Positions 7,963 through 16,405 of a DNA stretch of 37,261 bases are shown here, piece after piece (position 1 is the stretch's first letter; the number at the start of each line of letters is the position of its first letter). Source of the stretch: Pseudolabrys sp. (lineage in GTDB: Bacteria; Pseudomonadota; Alphaproteobacteria; Rhizobiales; Xanthobacteraceae); assembly GCA_022843325.1 (NCBI GenBank), contig JALHNV010000033.1:1-37261 (forward strand), given 5' to 3'. A program made the position numbers and the translations under genes. Below the pieces are notes generated by a model. The model ran no database searches and was not told the DNA's origin. It worked only from the letters and a program-made list of their open reading frames with translations.

Positions 7963-8931
7963 CTACAACTTGATCCGGAGCCGATTTGCCAGTTCGCCTA
8001 CGATACCACGCCTGAACAGCAGGACGCAGGCGACAAAGATGACGCCCTGGATCACCAGCACCCATTGGCCGGCTTGCGCAAGATAGTTCTGCATGGCGAC
8101 CACGACAACGGCGCCAACCACCGGCCCGAACACCGTGCCGAGGCCGCCGACCAGCGCCATCAGCACCACCTCGCCCGACATCGGCCAGTCGACGTCGGTC
8201 AGCGAAGCAAGCTGGAACACGATCGCCTTGGTGCCGCCGGCGAGCCCGGCAAAGCCGGCGGACAGCACGAAGGCCACCAGTTTGTAACGTTCGGTCTTGT
8301 AACCGAGCGAGATCGCCCGCGTCTCGTTCTCGCGGATCGCCTTCAGCACCTCGCCGAAGGGCGAATGGATGATACGGTAGATCATCAGGAAGCCGGCGAG
8401 GAAGATCGCCAAAACCAGCCCGTACATATTGACCGGATCGTTCAGGTTGATGAAGCCGAACAGGTAACCGCGCGGTACCGCCTGAATGCCATCCTCGCCG
8501 CCGGTGAACGGCGCCTGCACGGCGAAGAAATACATCATCTGCGCCAGCGCCAGCGTGATCATGGCGAAATAGATGCCCTGCCGGCGGATCGCCAGCGACC
8601 CGGCGATCAGGCCCAGCACCGTGGCCGTCAGCGCACCGGCCAGAATGGCGAACTCCGGATTGAAGCCCCAGGCCTTGGCGGCATAGGCGCTGACATAACT
8701 GGCCCAGCCGAAATACAGCGCGTGGCCGAACGACAGCAGCCCGACATAGCCGAGCAGCAGGTTGAAGGCGCAGGCGAACAGCGCGAAACACAGCGCCTTC
8801 ATCAGGAACAGCGGATAGATAAATACCGGCGCGATCAGCAGCAGCACCACCATCACGACGAAGGCGGCCACGACGCTACGCGAGCTCGTCTGCGCTGCAG
8901 GGGCGGTCACGGGCGTTGCGGCGGTGGTCAT
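7963..8931 (-). CDS. livM: Branched-chain amino-acid-type ABC transporter permease LivM
   Basis: 322 residues with a longer polar N-terminus (residues 1-20) and about eight to ten membrane segments. LLGYVGLLSFGHALYFG is the conserved early block, RRQGIYFAMITLALAQM the coupling region that contacts the ATPase, and SGEVVLMALVGGLGTVFGP the late conserved block; together these identify the LivM (BPD_transp_2) family. The ATG lies one base after the livH stop, so the two are translated together and should form a heterodimeric channel in the inner membrane. It is the last gene of the livG-livF-SBP-livH-livM operon. The transported substrate could be an amino acid, an amide, or an aromatic acid. Confidence 0.93.
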   Translation of the reverse strand: MTTAATPVTAPAAQTSSRSVVAAFVVMVVLLLIAPVFIYPLFLMKALCFALFACAFNLLLGYVGLLSFGHALYFGWASYVSAYAAKAWGFNPEFAILAGALTATVLGLIAGSLAIRRQGIYFAMITLALAQMMYFFAVQAPFTGGEDGIQAVPRGYLFGFINLNDPVNMYGLVLAIFLAGFLMIYRIIHSPFGEVLKAIRENETRAISLGYKTERYKLVAFVLSAGFAGLAGGTKAIVFQLASLTDVDWPMSGEVVLMALVGGLGTVFGPVVGAVVVVAMQNYLAQAGQWVLVIQGVIFVACVLLFRRGIVGELANRLRIKL

Positions 8932-8932
8932 G

Positions 8933-9820
8933 TCACGCCCTCCGGCCGAACAGGCCGGCGGGCCGGATCAGCAGCACGATCGCCATGATGATGAAGATCA
9001 CCGTATTCGAGGCTTCGGGGAAAAATACCTTGGTCAGGCCCTCGATCACACCCAGACCGAAGCCGGTGACGATCGCGCCGAGGATCGAGCCCATACCGCC
9101 GATCACCACCACGGCGAACACGACGATGATCAGATGCGAGCCCATCTGCGGCGACACGTTATAGATCGGCGCCGCCATCACCCCGGCAAAAGCCGCCAGC
9201 GCCACGCCGAAACCGTAGGTCAGCGTGATCATGCGCGGCACGTTGATGCCGAAGGCGCGAACCAGCGTCGGATTTTCCGTGGCGGCGCGCAGATTGGCAC
9301 CAAGCCGCGTGCGCTCGATGACGTACCACGTGCTGATGCAGACGAGCAGCGAGGCGACGATCACCCAGGCACGATAATTGGGCAGGAACATGAAGCCGAG
9401 ATTCTGGCCGCCCTGGAGCGTGGGCGGCACGCGGTACGGCAAGCCGGACGAGCCGAAATTGTTGCGGAACACGCCTTCGATGATCAGCGCCAGACCGAAG
9501 GTCAGCAGCAGACCGTAAAGATGATCGAGCTTGTACAGCCGCTGCAAGAACAGGCGCTCGATCACGACGCCGAAGGCGCCGACCATGAACGGCACCAGCA
9601 CCAGCGCAAACCAGTAATTCAGGCCGGCATAGTTCAACAGGAAGAACGCGGCGAAAGCGCCCATCATATATTGGGCGCCATGAGCGAAATTGATGATGTT
9701 GAGCATGCCGAAGATCACCGCCAGCCCGAGGCTGAGCAGCGCATAAAACGAGCCGTTGATCAGTCCAATGAGCAACTGACCAAACAGCGCCTGCGACGGT
9801 ATGCCGAAGATTTCGAACAT
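8933..9820 (-). CDS. livH: Branched-chain amino-acid-type ABC transporter permease LivH
   Basis: 295 residues and about eight membrane segments. GLINGSFYALLSLGLAVIFG at the start, INFAHGAQYMMGAF, then TENPTLVRAFGINVPRM (the cytoplasmic EAA-like coupling loop) and VVIGGMGSILGAIVTGFGLG near the end are the standard LivH landmarks. It pairs with LivM (one base between the genes). It is separated from the upstream substrate-binding-protein gene by a 170-base gap that contains a hairpin repeat, so its expression may differ from that of the binding protein. Inner membrane, import of small organic solutes. Confidence 0.93.
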   Translation of the reverse strand: MFEIFGIPSQALFGQLLIGLINGSFYALLSLGLAVIFGMLNIINFAHGAQYMMGAFAAFFLLNYAGLNYWFALVLVPFMVGAFGVVIERLFLQRLYKLDHLYGLLLTFGLALIIEGVFRNNFGSSGLPYRVPPTLQGGQNLGFMFLPNYRAWVIVASLLVCISTWYVIERTRLGANLRAATENPTLVRAFGINVPRMITLTYGFGVALAAFAGVMAAPIYNVSPQMGSHLIIVVFAVVVIGGMGSILGAIVTGFGLGVIEGLTKVFFPEASNTVIFIIMAIVLLIRPAGLFGRRA

Positions 9821-9835
9821 GTCTTCTTTCTTATA

Positions 9836-9982
9836 CCTCCCCCTGCAAGGGGAGGTCGGCCAGCATAAGCGCGTTCACGCGCGTCTTCGACGCGCTATGG
9901 AGAGCCGGGTGGGGGTCGGTGTCGAAGACGCCCCACCCGGTCGCTTTCACAAGGCCACCCTCCCCCTTGCAGGGGAGGGATA
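9836..9982. repeat. Hairpin-forming rhizobial-type intergenic repeat within liv operon
   Basis: The element has two similar ends, each a GC-rich near-palindrome around CCCTGCAAGGGG (9841-9852) and CCCTTGCAGGGG (9964-9975). Between them is an inner inverted pair CCGGGTGGGG (9905-9914) with CCCCACCCGG (9931-9940), and a perfect 9-base inverted pair GTCTTCGAC (9883-9891) with GTCGAAGAC (9921-9929). The whole unit can fold into a long stem. Such CTCCCCTTGCAGGGGAGG-type units are scattered through many rhizobial genomes. It sits between the binding-protein gene and livH, where REP-type elements in other bacteria protect upstream mRNA or slow downstream expression; that role here is inferred. Confidence 0.8.
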
Positions 9983-9989
9983 AGCAGGC

Positions 9990-11201
9990 CTAGCCCTTCA
10001 CCAGCGAACAGCCGCCATCCTTCATCGGGCGGAAGGCTTCTTCCGCCGGGATGGTGGCGCGCACTTTGTAGAGATCCCACGGCCCCTTGGACTCCGACGG
10101 CTTCTTCACCTCGAACAGATACATCGGGTGAATCTTGCGGCCGTCCTCGCGGATGGTGCCCTTGCCGAACAGCTTGTCGTCGGTCGGCATCGACTTCATC
10201 TTCGCGACGACCGCGCCGCCGTCGGCATCGCTCTTCAGCTCATGGACCGCCTTCAGATAATGCGTGACGGCGGAATAGACGCCGGCCTGCACCATGCTGG
10301 GATAGAGGCCCTTGCTGCGCTCGGAGAACTTCTTGGCGAAGTCGCGGTTGGCGTCGTTCATGTCCCAGTACCAGGCTTCGGTGAACACCAGGCCCTGCGC
10401 GGTTTCGAGGCCGAGCGCTTTGATGTCGGTCAGGAAGATCAGCAGCGCGGCAAGGTTCTGTCCGCCCCTGACGATGCCGAACTCCGCCGCTTGCTTGATG
10501 GCGGTCGTGGTGTCGGCGCCGGCATTGGCCAGACCGATGATCTGCGCCTTCGACGACTGCGCCTGCAGCAGGAAGGACGAGAAGTCAGTGGCCGGGAACG
10601 GATGGCGCACCCTGCCCAGCACCTTGCCGCCGTTCTTTTCGACAACCGCGGCGGTGTCGCGCTCCAGCGCGTGGCCGAAGGCGTAGTCTGCGGTCAGGAA
10701 GAACCAGTTCTTGCCGCCAGTCTTGACGATCGCGTTGCCGGTGCCGTTGGCCAGCGCCCAGGTGTCATAGGTCCAGTGCACCGTGGTCGGCGCGCACTTG
10801 TCGCCGGTGAGGTTGGAGGCGGCGGCGCCGGAGATCAGGAATACCTTGTTTTTCTGACGCACGATCTCGTTGACCGCGAGCGCGACCGACGAGGTCGGCA
10901 CGTCGACGATGACATCGACCTTGTCGACGTCAATCCACTGCCGCACCACGTTCGAGCCGACGTCCGGCTTGTTCTGGTGATCGGCGCCAACGATCTCGAC
11001 CTTGAGTCCCTTGGCGGCGGCGCCGAAGTCCTCAACGGCCATCTGCGCGGCGACGACCGAGCCGGGGCCGGCCAGATCGGCGTAGGTGCCCGACATATCG
11101 TTCATCACGCCGATCTTGATGACACCATCGGTCATCTGCGCGTGTGCCGTTCCGCACGCCAGCGCGGCCGACAGAATTGCTAGGCTGACTAGACGTTTCA
11201 T
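9990..11201 (-). CDS. Periplasmic substrate-binding protein of liv-type ABC transporter
   Basis: 403 residues. Residues 1-21 are a signal peptide ending in AHA before QMTDG, so the protein is periplasmic. IKIGVMNDMSGTYADLAGPG and QMAVEDFG open the type I periplasmic-binding fold (Peripla_BP_6), and YAFGHALERDTA and RHPFPATDFSSFLLQAQ are typical of the group that binds aromatic acids or amides rather than leucine itself. The start at 11201 is used because AGGGAGAG lies 6 bases before it; a frame extension to 11243 lacks a signal sequence. It is 38 bases downstream of livF and shares the operon. Ligand is unknown; the neighbouring hpaH-hpaI genes make an aromatic breakdown substrate a reasonable guess. 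Confidence 0.92.
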   Translation of the reverse strand: MKRLVSLAILSAALACGTAHAQMTDGVIKIGVMNDMSGTYADLAGPGSVVAAQMAVEDFGAAAKGLKVEIVGADHQNKPDVGSNVVRQWIDVDKVDVIVDVPTSSVALAVNEIVRQKNKVFLISGAAASNLTGDKCAPTTVHWTYDTWALANGTGNAIVKTGGKNWFFLTADYAFGHALERDTAAVVEKNGGKVLGRVRHPFPATDFSSFLLQAQSSKAQIIGLANAGADTTTAIKQAAEFGIVRGGQNLAALLIFLTDIKALGLETAQGLVFTEAWYWDMNDANRDFAKKFSERSKGLYPSMVQAGVYSAVTHYLKAVHELKSDADGGAVVAKMKSMPTDDKLFGKGTIREDGRKIHPMYLFEVKKPSESKGPWDLYKVRATIPAEEAFRPMKDGGCSLVKG

Positions 11202-11239
11202 GCACTCTCTCCCTTGTTTTGTGTCGTTGGCAGCGTGAA

Positions 11240-11956
11240 TCAAACCCCGAGATACTCCTGGAGCGTCCCGGCCTTGGCATCGAGTTCGGAATTGGCGAAG
11301 CCTTCGACCACGCGGCCGTGCTCCATGACGTAATAGCGGTCGGCAACCGTGGAGGCGAAACGGAAGTTCTGCTCGACCAGCAGAATCGTGAAGCCCTGTT
11401 CTTTCAGCGCGCGGATGGTCTTGCCGATCTGCTGGATGATGACCGGCGCCAGACCTTCGGTCGGCTCGTCGAGCAGCAACAGCCGCGCGCCGGTGCGCAG
11501 AATGCGGCCGATCGCCAGCATCTGCTGCTCGCCGCCGGACAGCTTGGTGCCCTGGCTGGACCCGAGCCGCTCCTTCAGGTTCGGGAACAGCGCGAAGATC
11601 TGCTCCAGCGATAATCCGCCCGGCTTGACCACCGGCGGCAACAGCAGGTTTTCCTCGACGGTCAGACTGGCAAAGATACCGCGCTCTTCCGGGCAGAAAG
11701 CAATGCCGGCGCGAGCGATCTTGTCGGATTGAAGTCCGATCGTTTCATGGCCTTCGAAGCGGATCGAACCGGTACGGTGGCCGACAATACCCATGATCGA
11801 TTTCAGCGTCGTGGTCTTGCCGGCGCCATTGCGGCCGAGCAGCGTCACCACCTCGCCTTCGTGCACGGCGAAGTTAACGCCATGCAGGATGTGCGACTCG
11901 CCATACCAGGACTGCAGATCGTTGACGGCGAGCAAGGGTGCGCGGGTATCAAGCAT
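11240..11956 (-). CDS. livF: Liv-type ABC transporter ATP-binding protein LivF
   Basis: 238 residues, full length for LivF. Walker A GRNGAGKTT (41-49), signature LSGGEQQ, Walker B LLLLDEPTEG, and the switch histidine position is Gln-rich VEQNFRFA, as is normal in LivF. The C-terminus (AKAGTLQEYLGV) is the usual LivF ending. It forms the ATPase pair with LivG on the cytoplasmic face of LivHM. Its ATG overlaps the end of livG by eight bases, so translation is coupled. Confidence 0.94.
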   Translation of the reverse strand: MLDTRAPLLAVNDLQSWYGESHILHGVNFAVHEGEVVTLLGRNGAGKTTTLKSIMGIVGHRTGSIRFEGHETIGLQSDKIARAGIAFCPEERGIFASLTVEENLLLPPVVKPGGLSLEQIFALFPNLKERLGSSQGTKLSGGEQQMLAIGRILRTGARLLLLDEPTEGLAPVIIQQIGKTIRALKEQGFTILLVEQNFRFASTVADRYYVMEHGRVVEGFANSELDAKAGTLQEYLGV

Positions 11957-12710
11957 GTCCGGTCCCCATATAGGCTTCGCGCACTTCCGGATTGGTCGAC
12001 ACCGTCGCGTAGTCGCCTTCGGCCAGAATGCGGCCGCGCGTCAGCACGGTGATGGTGTCGGACAGGTCGGAGACGACCGAAAGATTGTGCTCCACCATCA
12101 GCACCGTACGGTCGGCGGAGACGCGCTTGATGAGCTGCGCGATGCGGTCGATGTCCTCGTGGCCCATGCCGGCGGTCGGCTCGTCAAGCAGCAGCATCTC
12201 CGGATCGAGCGCCAGCGTCGTGGCGATCTCCAGCGCGCGCTTGCGCCCATACGGCAATTCGACGGCCGGCAGTTCGGTGAAGGATGACAGGCCGACGTCA
12301 TCGATCAATTGCCGCGCACGGTCGTTGAATGGCACGAGTGCGGCGGCCGAACGCCAGAAATCGAAAGAGCCCCCGCGTTGGCGCTGCAGAGCAATACGAA
12401 CATTCTCCAGCACCGTCATATGCGGAAACACCGCCGATATCTGGAACGACCGCACCAGCCCCAGGCGCGCCACATCGGCCGGCTGCAAGGCCGTGATGTC
12501 CTGGCCCTTGAAGCGGATATGCCCCCGGGTCGGACTGAGAAACTTGGTCAGCAGATTGAAGAAGGTGGTCTTGCCGGCCCCGTTCGGACCGATCAACGCA
12601 TGAATGGTCCCTCGCCGGACCCGAAGATCGACGCCACCAACGGCGGTAAACCCCGCGAACTCCTTGGTGAGATCCTCAGTCTCGAGGATTATCTCGTCGC
12701 TTCCACGCAA
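11949..12710 (-). CDS. livG: Liv-type ABC transporter ATP-binding protein LivG (TTG start)
   Basis: 253 residues. Walker A GPNGAGKTT (41-49), the LivG-specific VRSFQISAVFPHMTVLENV block, Walker B MLLLDEPTAGMGHED, and MVEHNLSVVSDLSD with the switch His. The signature region reads ELPYGRKRALEIATTLA, the variant usual for LivG. The only usable start is the TTG at 12710: reading upstream in frame there is a stop four codons earlier (12720-12722) and no ATG or GTG between, and an AGGGG Shine-Dalgarno lies about 8 bases before the TTG. First gene of the importer operon. A weak start codon may keep its level low. Confidence 0.92.
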   Translation of the reverse strand: MRGSDEIILETEDLTKEFAGFTAVGGVDLRVRRGTIHALIGPNGAGKTTFFNLLTKFLSPTRGHIRFKGQDITALQPADVARLGLVRSFQISAVFPHMTVLENVRIALQRQRGGSFDFWRSAAALVPFNDRARQLIDDVGLSSFTELPAVELPYGRKRALEIATTLALDPEMLLLDEPTAGMGHEDIDRIAQLIKRVSADRTVLMVEHNLSVVSDLSDTITVLTRGRILAEGDYATVSTNPEVREAYMGTGHA

Positions 12711-12884
12711 CCTGACCCCTCATGCGTTCCCACGGCAGTTTCTTCTTTTTTGTAGTTCTGCCACCTTTTCGCAGGGCCGCAAAGCCTACAAAAGATGCGG
12801 GCCATTTAGGGATGGTATGCCGCCGCAGATAACGTTGGAGAACAAAAGTCTTATTGCGGTGCGGCATAGAGCATAGCCGAACGC
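12711..12884. other. Upstream region of the liv operon
   Basis: This 174-base stretch between livG and the hpaI terminator is richer in A and T than its surroundings and must hold the promoter of the minus-strand liv operon. I find no convincing -35/-10 pair or dyad in it and no protein-coding frame with a ribosome-binding site. Confidence 0.4.
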
Positions 12885-12912
12885 AAAATGGCCGGGCGTT
12901 TGCCCGGCCATT
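12885..12912 (-). terminator. Rho-independent terminator after hpaI
   Basis: A perfect 11-base inverted repeat (12887-12897 with 12902-12912; arm AATGGCCGGGC) encloses a four-base loop. On the minus strand it is followed by TTTT, and it lies 32 bases beyond the hpaI stop. This would end the hpaH-hpaI transcript before the liv operon, so those are probably separate units. Confidence 0.8.
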
Positions 12913-12943
12913 CCGACATCGGCACATGCGTGCGGATTGCTGT

Positions 12944-13702
12944 TTAAGATTTGAACCGTTTGCACAAGGCGTCGGCATTCTTGGCCAGGAGGCCGACGTC
13001 GGCGCCGACAGCCACGAACAGATAGCCCCAGTCGATATAGCGGCGGGCCTCCTCCTCATTGCCGGTCAGCATGCCGGCGGGCTTGCCGACCGCCTTGAGC
13101 CGCGTCACGGCATCCTTGATCGCCGCCTGCACGTCGGCGTGCTGCGGGTTGCCGACATGGCCGAGCGATGCCGCGAGATCGGACGGACCGATGAACACGC
13201 CGTCGACGCCCTTGACCGCGGCGATGGCCTCGATCTGGTCGAGCGCCTGCCCGGTTTCGACCTGCACCAGCACGCAGATTTCGTCATTGGCCTTGGCGAG
13301 ATAGCCCGGCGTGCGCCCGTAGCGGCTGGCGCGGGCGGCGACCGACACGCCGCGAACGCCGTGCGGCGGATAGCGTGTCGCTTCAACCGCGCGGCGGGCT
13401 TCCTCCGCGTTCTGCACATAGGGCACCAGAATGGTCTGGGCGCCGATGTCGAGAACGCGCTTGATCAGCACGGTGTCGTTCCAGGCCGGGCGCACGATCG
13501 GCGTCGCGGTACCGAGTTCGACGGCCTGCAACTGGCTGAGCAAATCCGGGATCTCGTTGGGCGAATGCTCGGTGTCGAGCAGCAGCCAGTCGAAGCCCGA
13601 GTCGGAGACGATCTCGGCGGCGATGTTGCTGCACAGGCTCGACCACAGGCCGATCTGAAGCTTGCCGGCGGCGAGGTCGTGCTTGAAGGCGTTGCGTTTC
13701 AT
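12944..13702 (-). CDS. hpaI: 4-hydroxy-2-oxo-heptane-1,7-dioate aldolase (HpcH/HpaI family)
   Basis: 252 residues, the usual length of class II pyruvate aldolases of the HpaI family. The catalytic pattern is intact: H46 in DTEHSPNE, R71 in VRPAWND, E149 in VQVETG and D175 in GPSDLA, the last two being the divalent-metal ligands; these match the numbering of the E. coli enzyme within one residue. GVSVAARASRYG is the usual phosphate/substrate loop. It splits 4-hydroxy-2-oxo-heptanedioate into pyruvate and succinic semialdehyde in homoprotocatechuate breakdown. It lies 15 bases after hpaH, in order of the pathway. Related aldolases (rhamnonate, garL) are possible, but the pairing with hpaH favours this role. 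Confidence 0.87.
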   Translation of the reverse strand: MKRNAFKHDLAAGKLQIGLWSSLCSNIAAEIVSDSGFDWLLLDTEHSPNEIPDLLSQLQAVELGTATPIVRPAWNDTVLIKRVLDIGAQTILVPYVQNAEEARRAVEATRYPPHGVRGVSVAARASRYGRTPGYLAKANDEICVLVQVETGQALDQIEAIAAVKGVDGVFIGPSDLAASLGHVGNPQHADVQAAIKDAVTRLKAVGKPAGMLTGNEEEARRYIDWGYLFVAVGADVGLLAKNADALCKRFKS

Positions 13703-13717
13703 ATCTCTTGCTTTCGC

Positions 13718-14500
13718 TTAGACGAACTGGATCGCGATGCCGCCGAGCGGCCCGAAATCGGCGTGCAGGGTGTCACCTTTCTGCGCGAACACCACGCGGG
13801 TGAACGAACCGGCCAGCACGATGTGGCCGGGCTCCAGCGCATGGCCGAGCGGGCCGATCTTGTTGGCAAGCCAGGCCACGCCGAGCGCCGGATGGCCGAG
13901 CACGCCGGCGGCGAGCCCCGTCTCTTCGATTTCGGAATTGCGGTACATGATGCCGCCGACCCAGCGCAGGTCGACATCCATCGGCCCGACCGGCCGGCCG
14001 CCGAGCGCAATGCCGGCGGCGGCGCCGTTGTCGGCCACGGTGTCGAAGATCTTGCGTTGGTCCTGGAGACGGGCGTCGACGATCTCGATGGCCGGGATGA
14101 CGTATTCGGTGGCGCGCAGCACGTCGGCAAGGCCGACGCCCGGACCCTGCAAGCGCTTGCCCATGACGAAGGCCAGTTCGACCTCAACCCGGGGCTTGCA
14201 GTAATCGGAATGCTTCACCTTGGCGCCGTCGCCGATCATCTGGTCGTCGAGAATGTAGCCATAGTCCGGCTCGTCGATCATCGACGACCGCTGCATGGCC
14301 TTGGACGTCAGACCGACCTTGTGGCCGATCAGCTTGGCGCCGGCGGCGATCTTGCGGTTCGCAACCTCGGTGGAAATCGCATAGGAATCGTCGATCTCGA
14401 TATGCGGGAAGGTCACGGAAAGCTGGACCGCCTGTTTGCGCTCCTTCTGCGCCGCCATCAGAATATCGGCGGCTTTGCTGCGTTCGGCGGTGGAAAGCAT
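13718..14500 (-). CDS. hpaH: 2-oxo-hept-4-ene-1,7-dioate hydratase (HpaH/HpcG)
   Basis: 260 residues. GHKVGLTSKAMQ (59-70) contains the conserved lysine K61. RVEVELAF with E106 and E108, and E139 in AIEIVDAR, form the metal site at the same numbers as the E. coli HpcG enzyme as I recall them. The substrate-binding ending GGIAIQFV is kept. The enzyme adds water to 2-oxo-hept-4-ene-1,7-dioate, giving the substrate of the next gene's aldolase; cytoplasmic. AGGAGA precedes the ATG by 7 bases. The earlier homoprotocatechuate genes (hpaD, hpaE, hpaF) are not here and must be elsewhere or replaced. Confidence 0.9.
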   Translation of the reverse strand: MLSTAERSKAADILMAAQKERKQAVQLSVTFPHIEIDDSYAISTEVANRKIAAGAKLIGHKVGLTSKAMQRSSMIDEPDYGYILDDQMIGDGAKVKHSDYCKPRVEVELAFVMGKRLQGPGVGLADVLRATEYVIPAIEIVDARLQDQRKIFDTVADNGAAAGIALGGRPVGPMDVDLRWVGGIMYRNSEIEETGLAAGVLGHPALGVAWLANKIGPLGHALEPGHIVLAGSFTRVVFAQKGDTLHADFGPLGGIAIQFV

Positions 14501-14609
14501 CGATCGGTCTCCTGAGATGAGTGTGCGGTGATCCCTCTAGCCGCTCCCGCCGCAAAATAAAATGGGCGGCACGGGCGATCCGGCCTCTCTCCTGCCCTCG
14601 CCCCAGGGC

Positions 14610-14831
14610 TCAGTAATGCGGCGGCGGCGGCTCGGTCTCGCCGGTGGCGCCGGCTGCGTCCCGCACCTCCTGGAGCTGATCGGCGAGCCGCGCGACCTGG
14701 CGGGTCAGGCTGTCGATTTCCTTCCACTGCCGGGAGATCGCCTCGTTGAGCTCCTCGATGGTGCGGTCCTGATAGGCCACCCGCATTTCCAGCGCTTCGA
14801 TGCGTGCGGCGACGGCAGGACTTTCGGTCAT
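14610..14831 (-). CDS. slyX: SlyX family protein
   Basis: 73 residues, the normal SlyX size. The sequence is a single coiled coil with heptads: RIEALEMRVAYQDRTIEEL, NEAISRQWKEIDSLTRQV and RLADQLQEVRD, ending in a GETEPPPPHY tail; the proline-rich PPPHY end is a hallmark of SlyX. Function is unknown in spite of the name from E. coli. The ATG at 14831 is the start of the conserved part; a long frame extends farther upstream but is antisense to the next gene and is not used. It is divergent from the hydantoinase gene at 14970, leaving 138 bases between them for two promoters. Confidence 0.88.
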   Translation of the reverse strand: MTESPAVAARIEALEMRVAYQDRTIEELNEAISRQWKEIDSLTRQVARLADQLQEVRDAAGATGETEPPPPHY

Positions 14832-14969
14832 GGCTGGCTTCCGTTCGGCGGGTATTGGGGCGGCGCGACCATGTTGCCGGAGGCCGGTGAAATCAAGGCA
14901 CGCGGAGGCGCTCCGGCCGGCTTTTTGCTCCGCACAAAATCTGCGATATGAAGGGCGGCAGGAGACCTT

Positions 14970-16391
14970 ATGCGCTTCGACACCATCATTCGCGGCGGCA
15001 CGGTCGCGACCGCGTCCGACACCTTTGCCTGCGACGTCGGCATCCGCGCCGGCCGGATCGCCGCGCTCGGCGCCGACCTCGGCGACGCCACCGAGATCGT
15101 CGATGCGCGCGGCCTCCTTGTGCTGCCCGGCGGCATCGACAGCCATGTCCACATTTCCCAGCCGTCCGGCCCTGGCATCGTCATGGCCGACGACTTCGCC
15201 TCGGCGACCCGCTCGGCGGCGTTCGGCGGCAATACCATGGTGCTGCCCTTCGCCATGCAGCAGAAGGGCGAAAGCCTGCGCCAGGTGGTGAAGGACTACC
15301 ACGCCAAGGCCGACGGCCAGTGCTACATCGACGTGTCGTTCCATCTGATCATCGCCGACGTCACCGACGGCCTGCTCGGCCAGGAGCTGCCGGCGCTGGT
15401 CAACGACGGCTACACCTCCTTCAAGGTGTTCATGACCTATGAGGGCCTCGCCCTCTCCGACATGGAAATGCTCAAGGTGATGAGCGTGGCGCGCGACACC
15501 GGCGCGCTGGTGATGGTGCACGCCGAGAACTACGACGCCATCCGCTTTCTCACCGACCGGCTCGAACAGGCCGGCCATACCGCACCGAAGTATCACGCCA
15601 CGTCGCGGCCGGTCGCGGTGGAGCGCGAGGCAACGCACCGCGCCATTTCGCTGGCCGAGTTGATCGACGTGCCGGTGATGATCGTGCACGTGTCGAACCG
15701 CGAGGCGCGCGACGAAATCGCGCGGGCGCGCGCCCGCGGCCTGAAGATCTACGGCGAGACCTGCCCGCAATATCTGATGCTGACCGAGCGCGACCTCGAC
15801 GGCCTCAACATGGAAGGCGCCAAATACGTCTGCTCGCCGCCGCCGCGCGACAGAGACAGCCAGACGGCGTGCTGGGAAGGTTTGCAGCAAGGCATCTTCT
15901 CGCTGTTTTCGTCGGATCACTGCCCGTTCCGCTACGACGATCCGCAGGGCAAAATGGTCCCGAAGGGCAAGACCAGCTTCCGCTGGGTGCCGAACGGCAT
16001 GCCCGGCGTCGAAACGCGGCTGCCGATTCTATTCTCGGAAGGCGTCGGCAAGGGCCGCATCACGCTGAACGAATTCGTCGCGCTGACCGCCACCAACCAC
16101 GCCAAGACCTACGGCCTCTACCCGAAGAAAGGCACCATCGCGGTCGGCGCCGACGCCGACATCGCGCTGTGGGATCCAAAGCGGCAGGTGACCATCTCGC
16201 AAAGCCTGATGCATGGCGGCACCGACTACACGCCGTTCGAAGGAGTCGAAGTTACCGGCTGGCCGGTGTCGACCATGGTGCGCGGCAAGTTCGTCGTGCG
16301 CGACGGCGAACTGGTCGGCGCGCTCGGCGGCGGCGACTACGTCCCGCGCGAGAAGTCACTGCTGGCGCAGCCAGCGGGTGGCAACGCCTAG
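14970..16391 (+). CDS. hydA: Dihydropyrimidinase / hydantoinase-type cyclic amidohydrolase
   Basis: 473 residues. It has the amidohydrolase metal site: H59 and H61 in GGIDSHVHIS, the carboxylated lysine K152 in YTSFKVFMTY, H184 in MVHAENYD, H240 in IVHVSNRE and D316 in SSDHCPFRY. NGMPGVETRLP and the C-terminal GGTDYTPFEG loop are typical of dihydropyrimidinases. It hydrolyses a cyclic ureide ring such as dihydropyrimidine or hydantoin in the cytoplasm. CAGGAGA lies 5 bases before the ATG. The gene is followed after 14 bases by a ureidoglycine-glyoxylate aminotransferase, so the substrate may be a purine-derived cyclic ureide rather than a pyrimidine; an allantoinase role cannot be excluded. 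Confidence 0.87.
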   Translation: MRFDTIIRGGTVATASDTFACDVGIRAGRIAALGADLGDATEIVDARGLLVLPGGIDSHVHISQPSGPGIVMADDFASATRSAAFGGNTMVLPFAMQQKGESLRQVVKDYHAKADGQCYIDVSFHLIIADVTDGLLGQELPALVNDGYTSFKVFMTYEGLALSDMEMLKVMSVARDTGALVMVHAENYDAIRFLTDRLEQAGHTAPKYHATSRPVAVEREATHRAISLAELIDVPVMIVHVSNREARDEIARARARGLKIYGETCPQYLMLTERDLDGLNMEGAKYVCSPPPRDRDSQTACWEGLQQGIFSLFSSDHCPFRYDDPQGKMVPKGKTSFRWVPNGMPGVETRLPILFSEGVGKGRITLNEFVALTATNHAKTYGLYPKKGTIAVGADADIALWDPKRQVTISQSLMHGGTDYTPFEGVEVTGWPVSTMVRGKFVVRDGELVGALGGGDYVPREKSLLAQPAGGNA

Positions 16392-16405
16392 ACATTCAAG
16401 AGAAC

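Noticed and set aside
8924..9868. Plus-strand frame of 314 codons
   Set aside because: Antisense to livH with charged, low-complexity composition; livH has all its membrane segments.
12854..14515. Open frame of 553 codons on the plus strand
   Set aside because: It is antisense to hpaI and hpaH, which have complete active sites; the composition is that of a GC-rich shadow frame with no ribosome-binding site.
14832..15920. Long minus-strand frame running into slyX
   Set aside because: Only the last 73 codons (14610-14831) match a real family; the rest is antisense to the hydantoinase gene.
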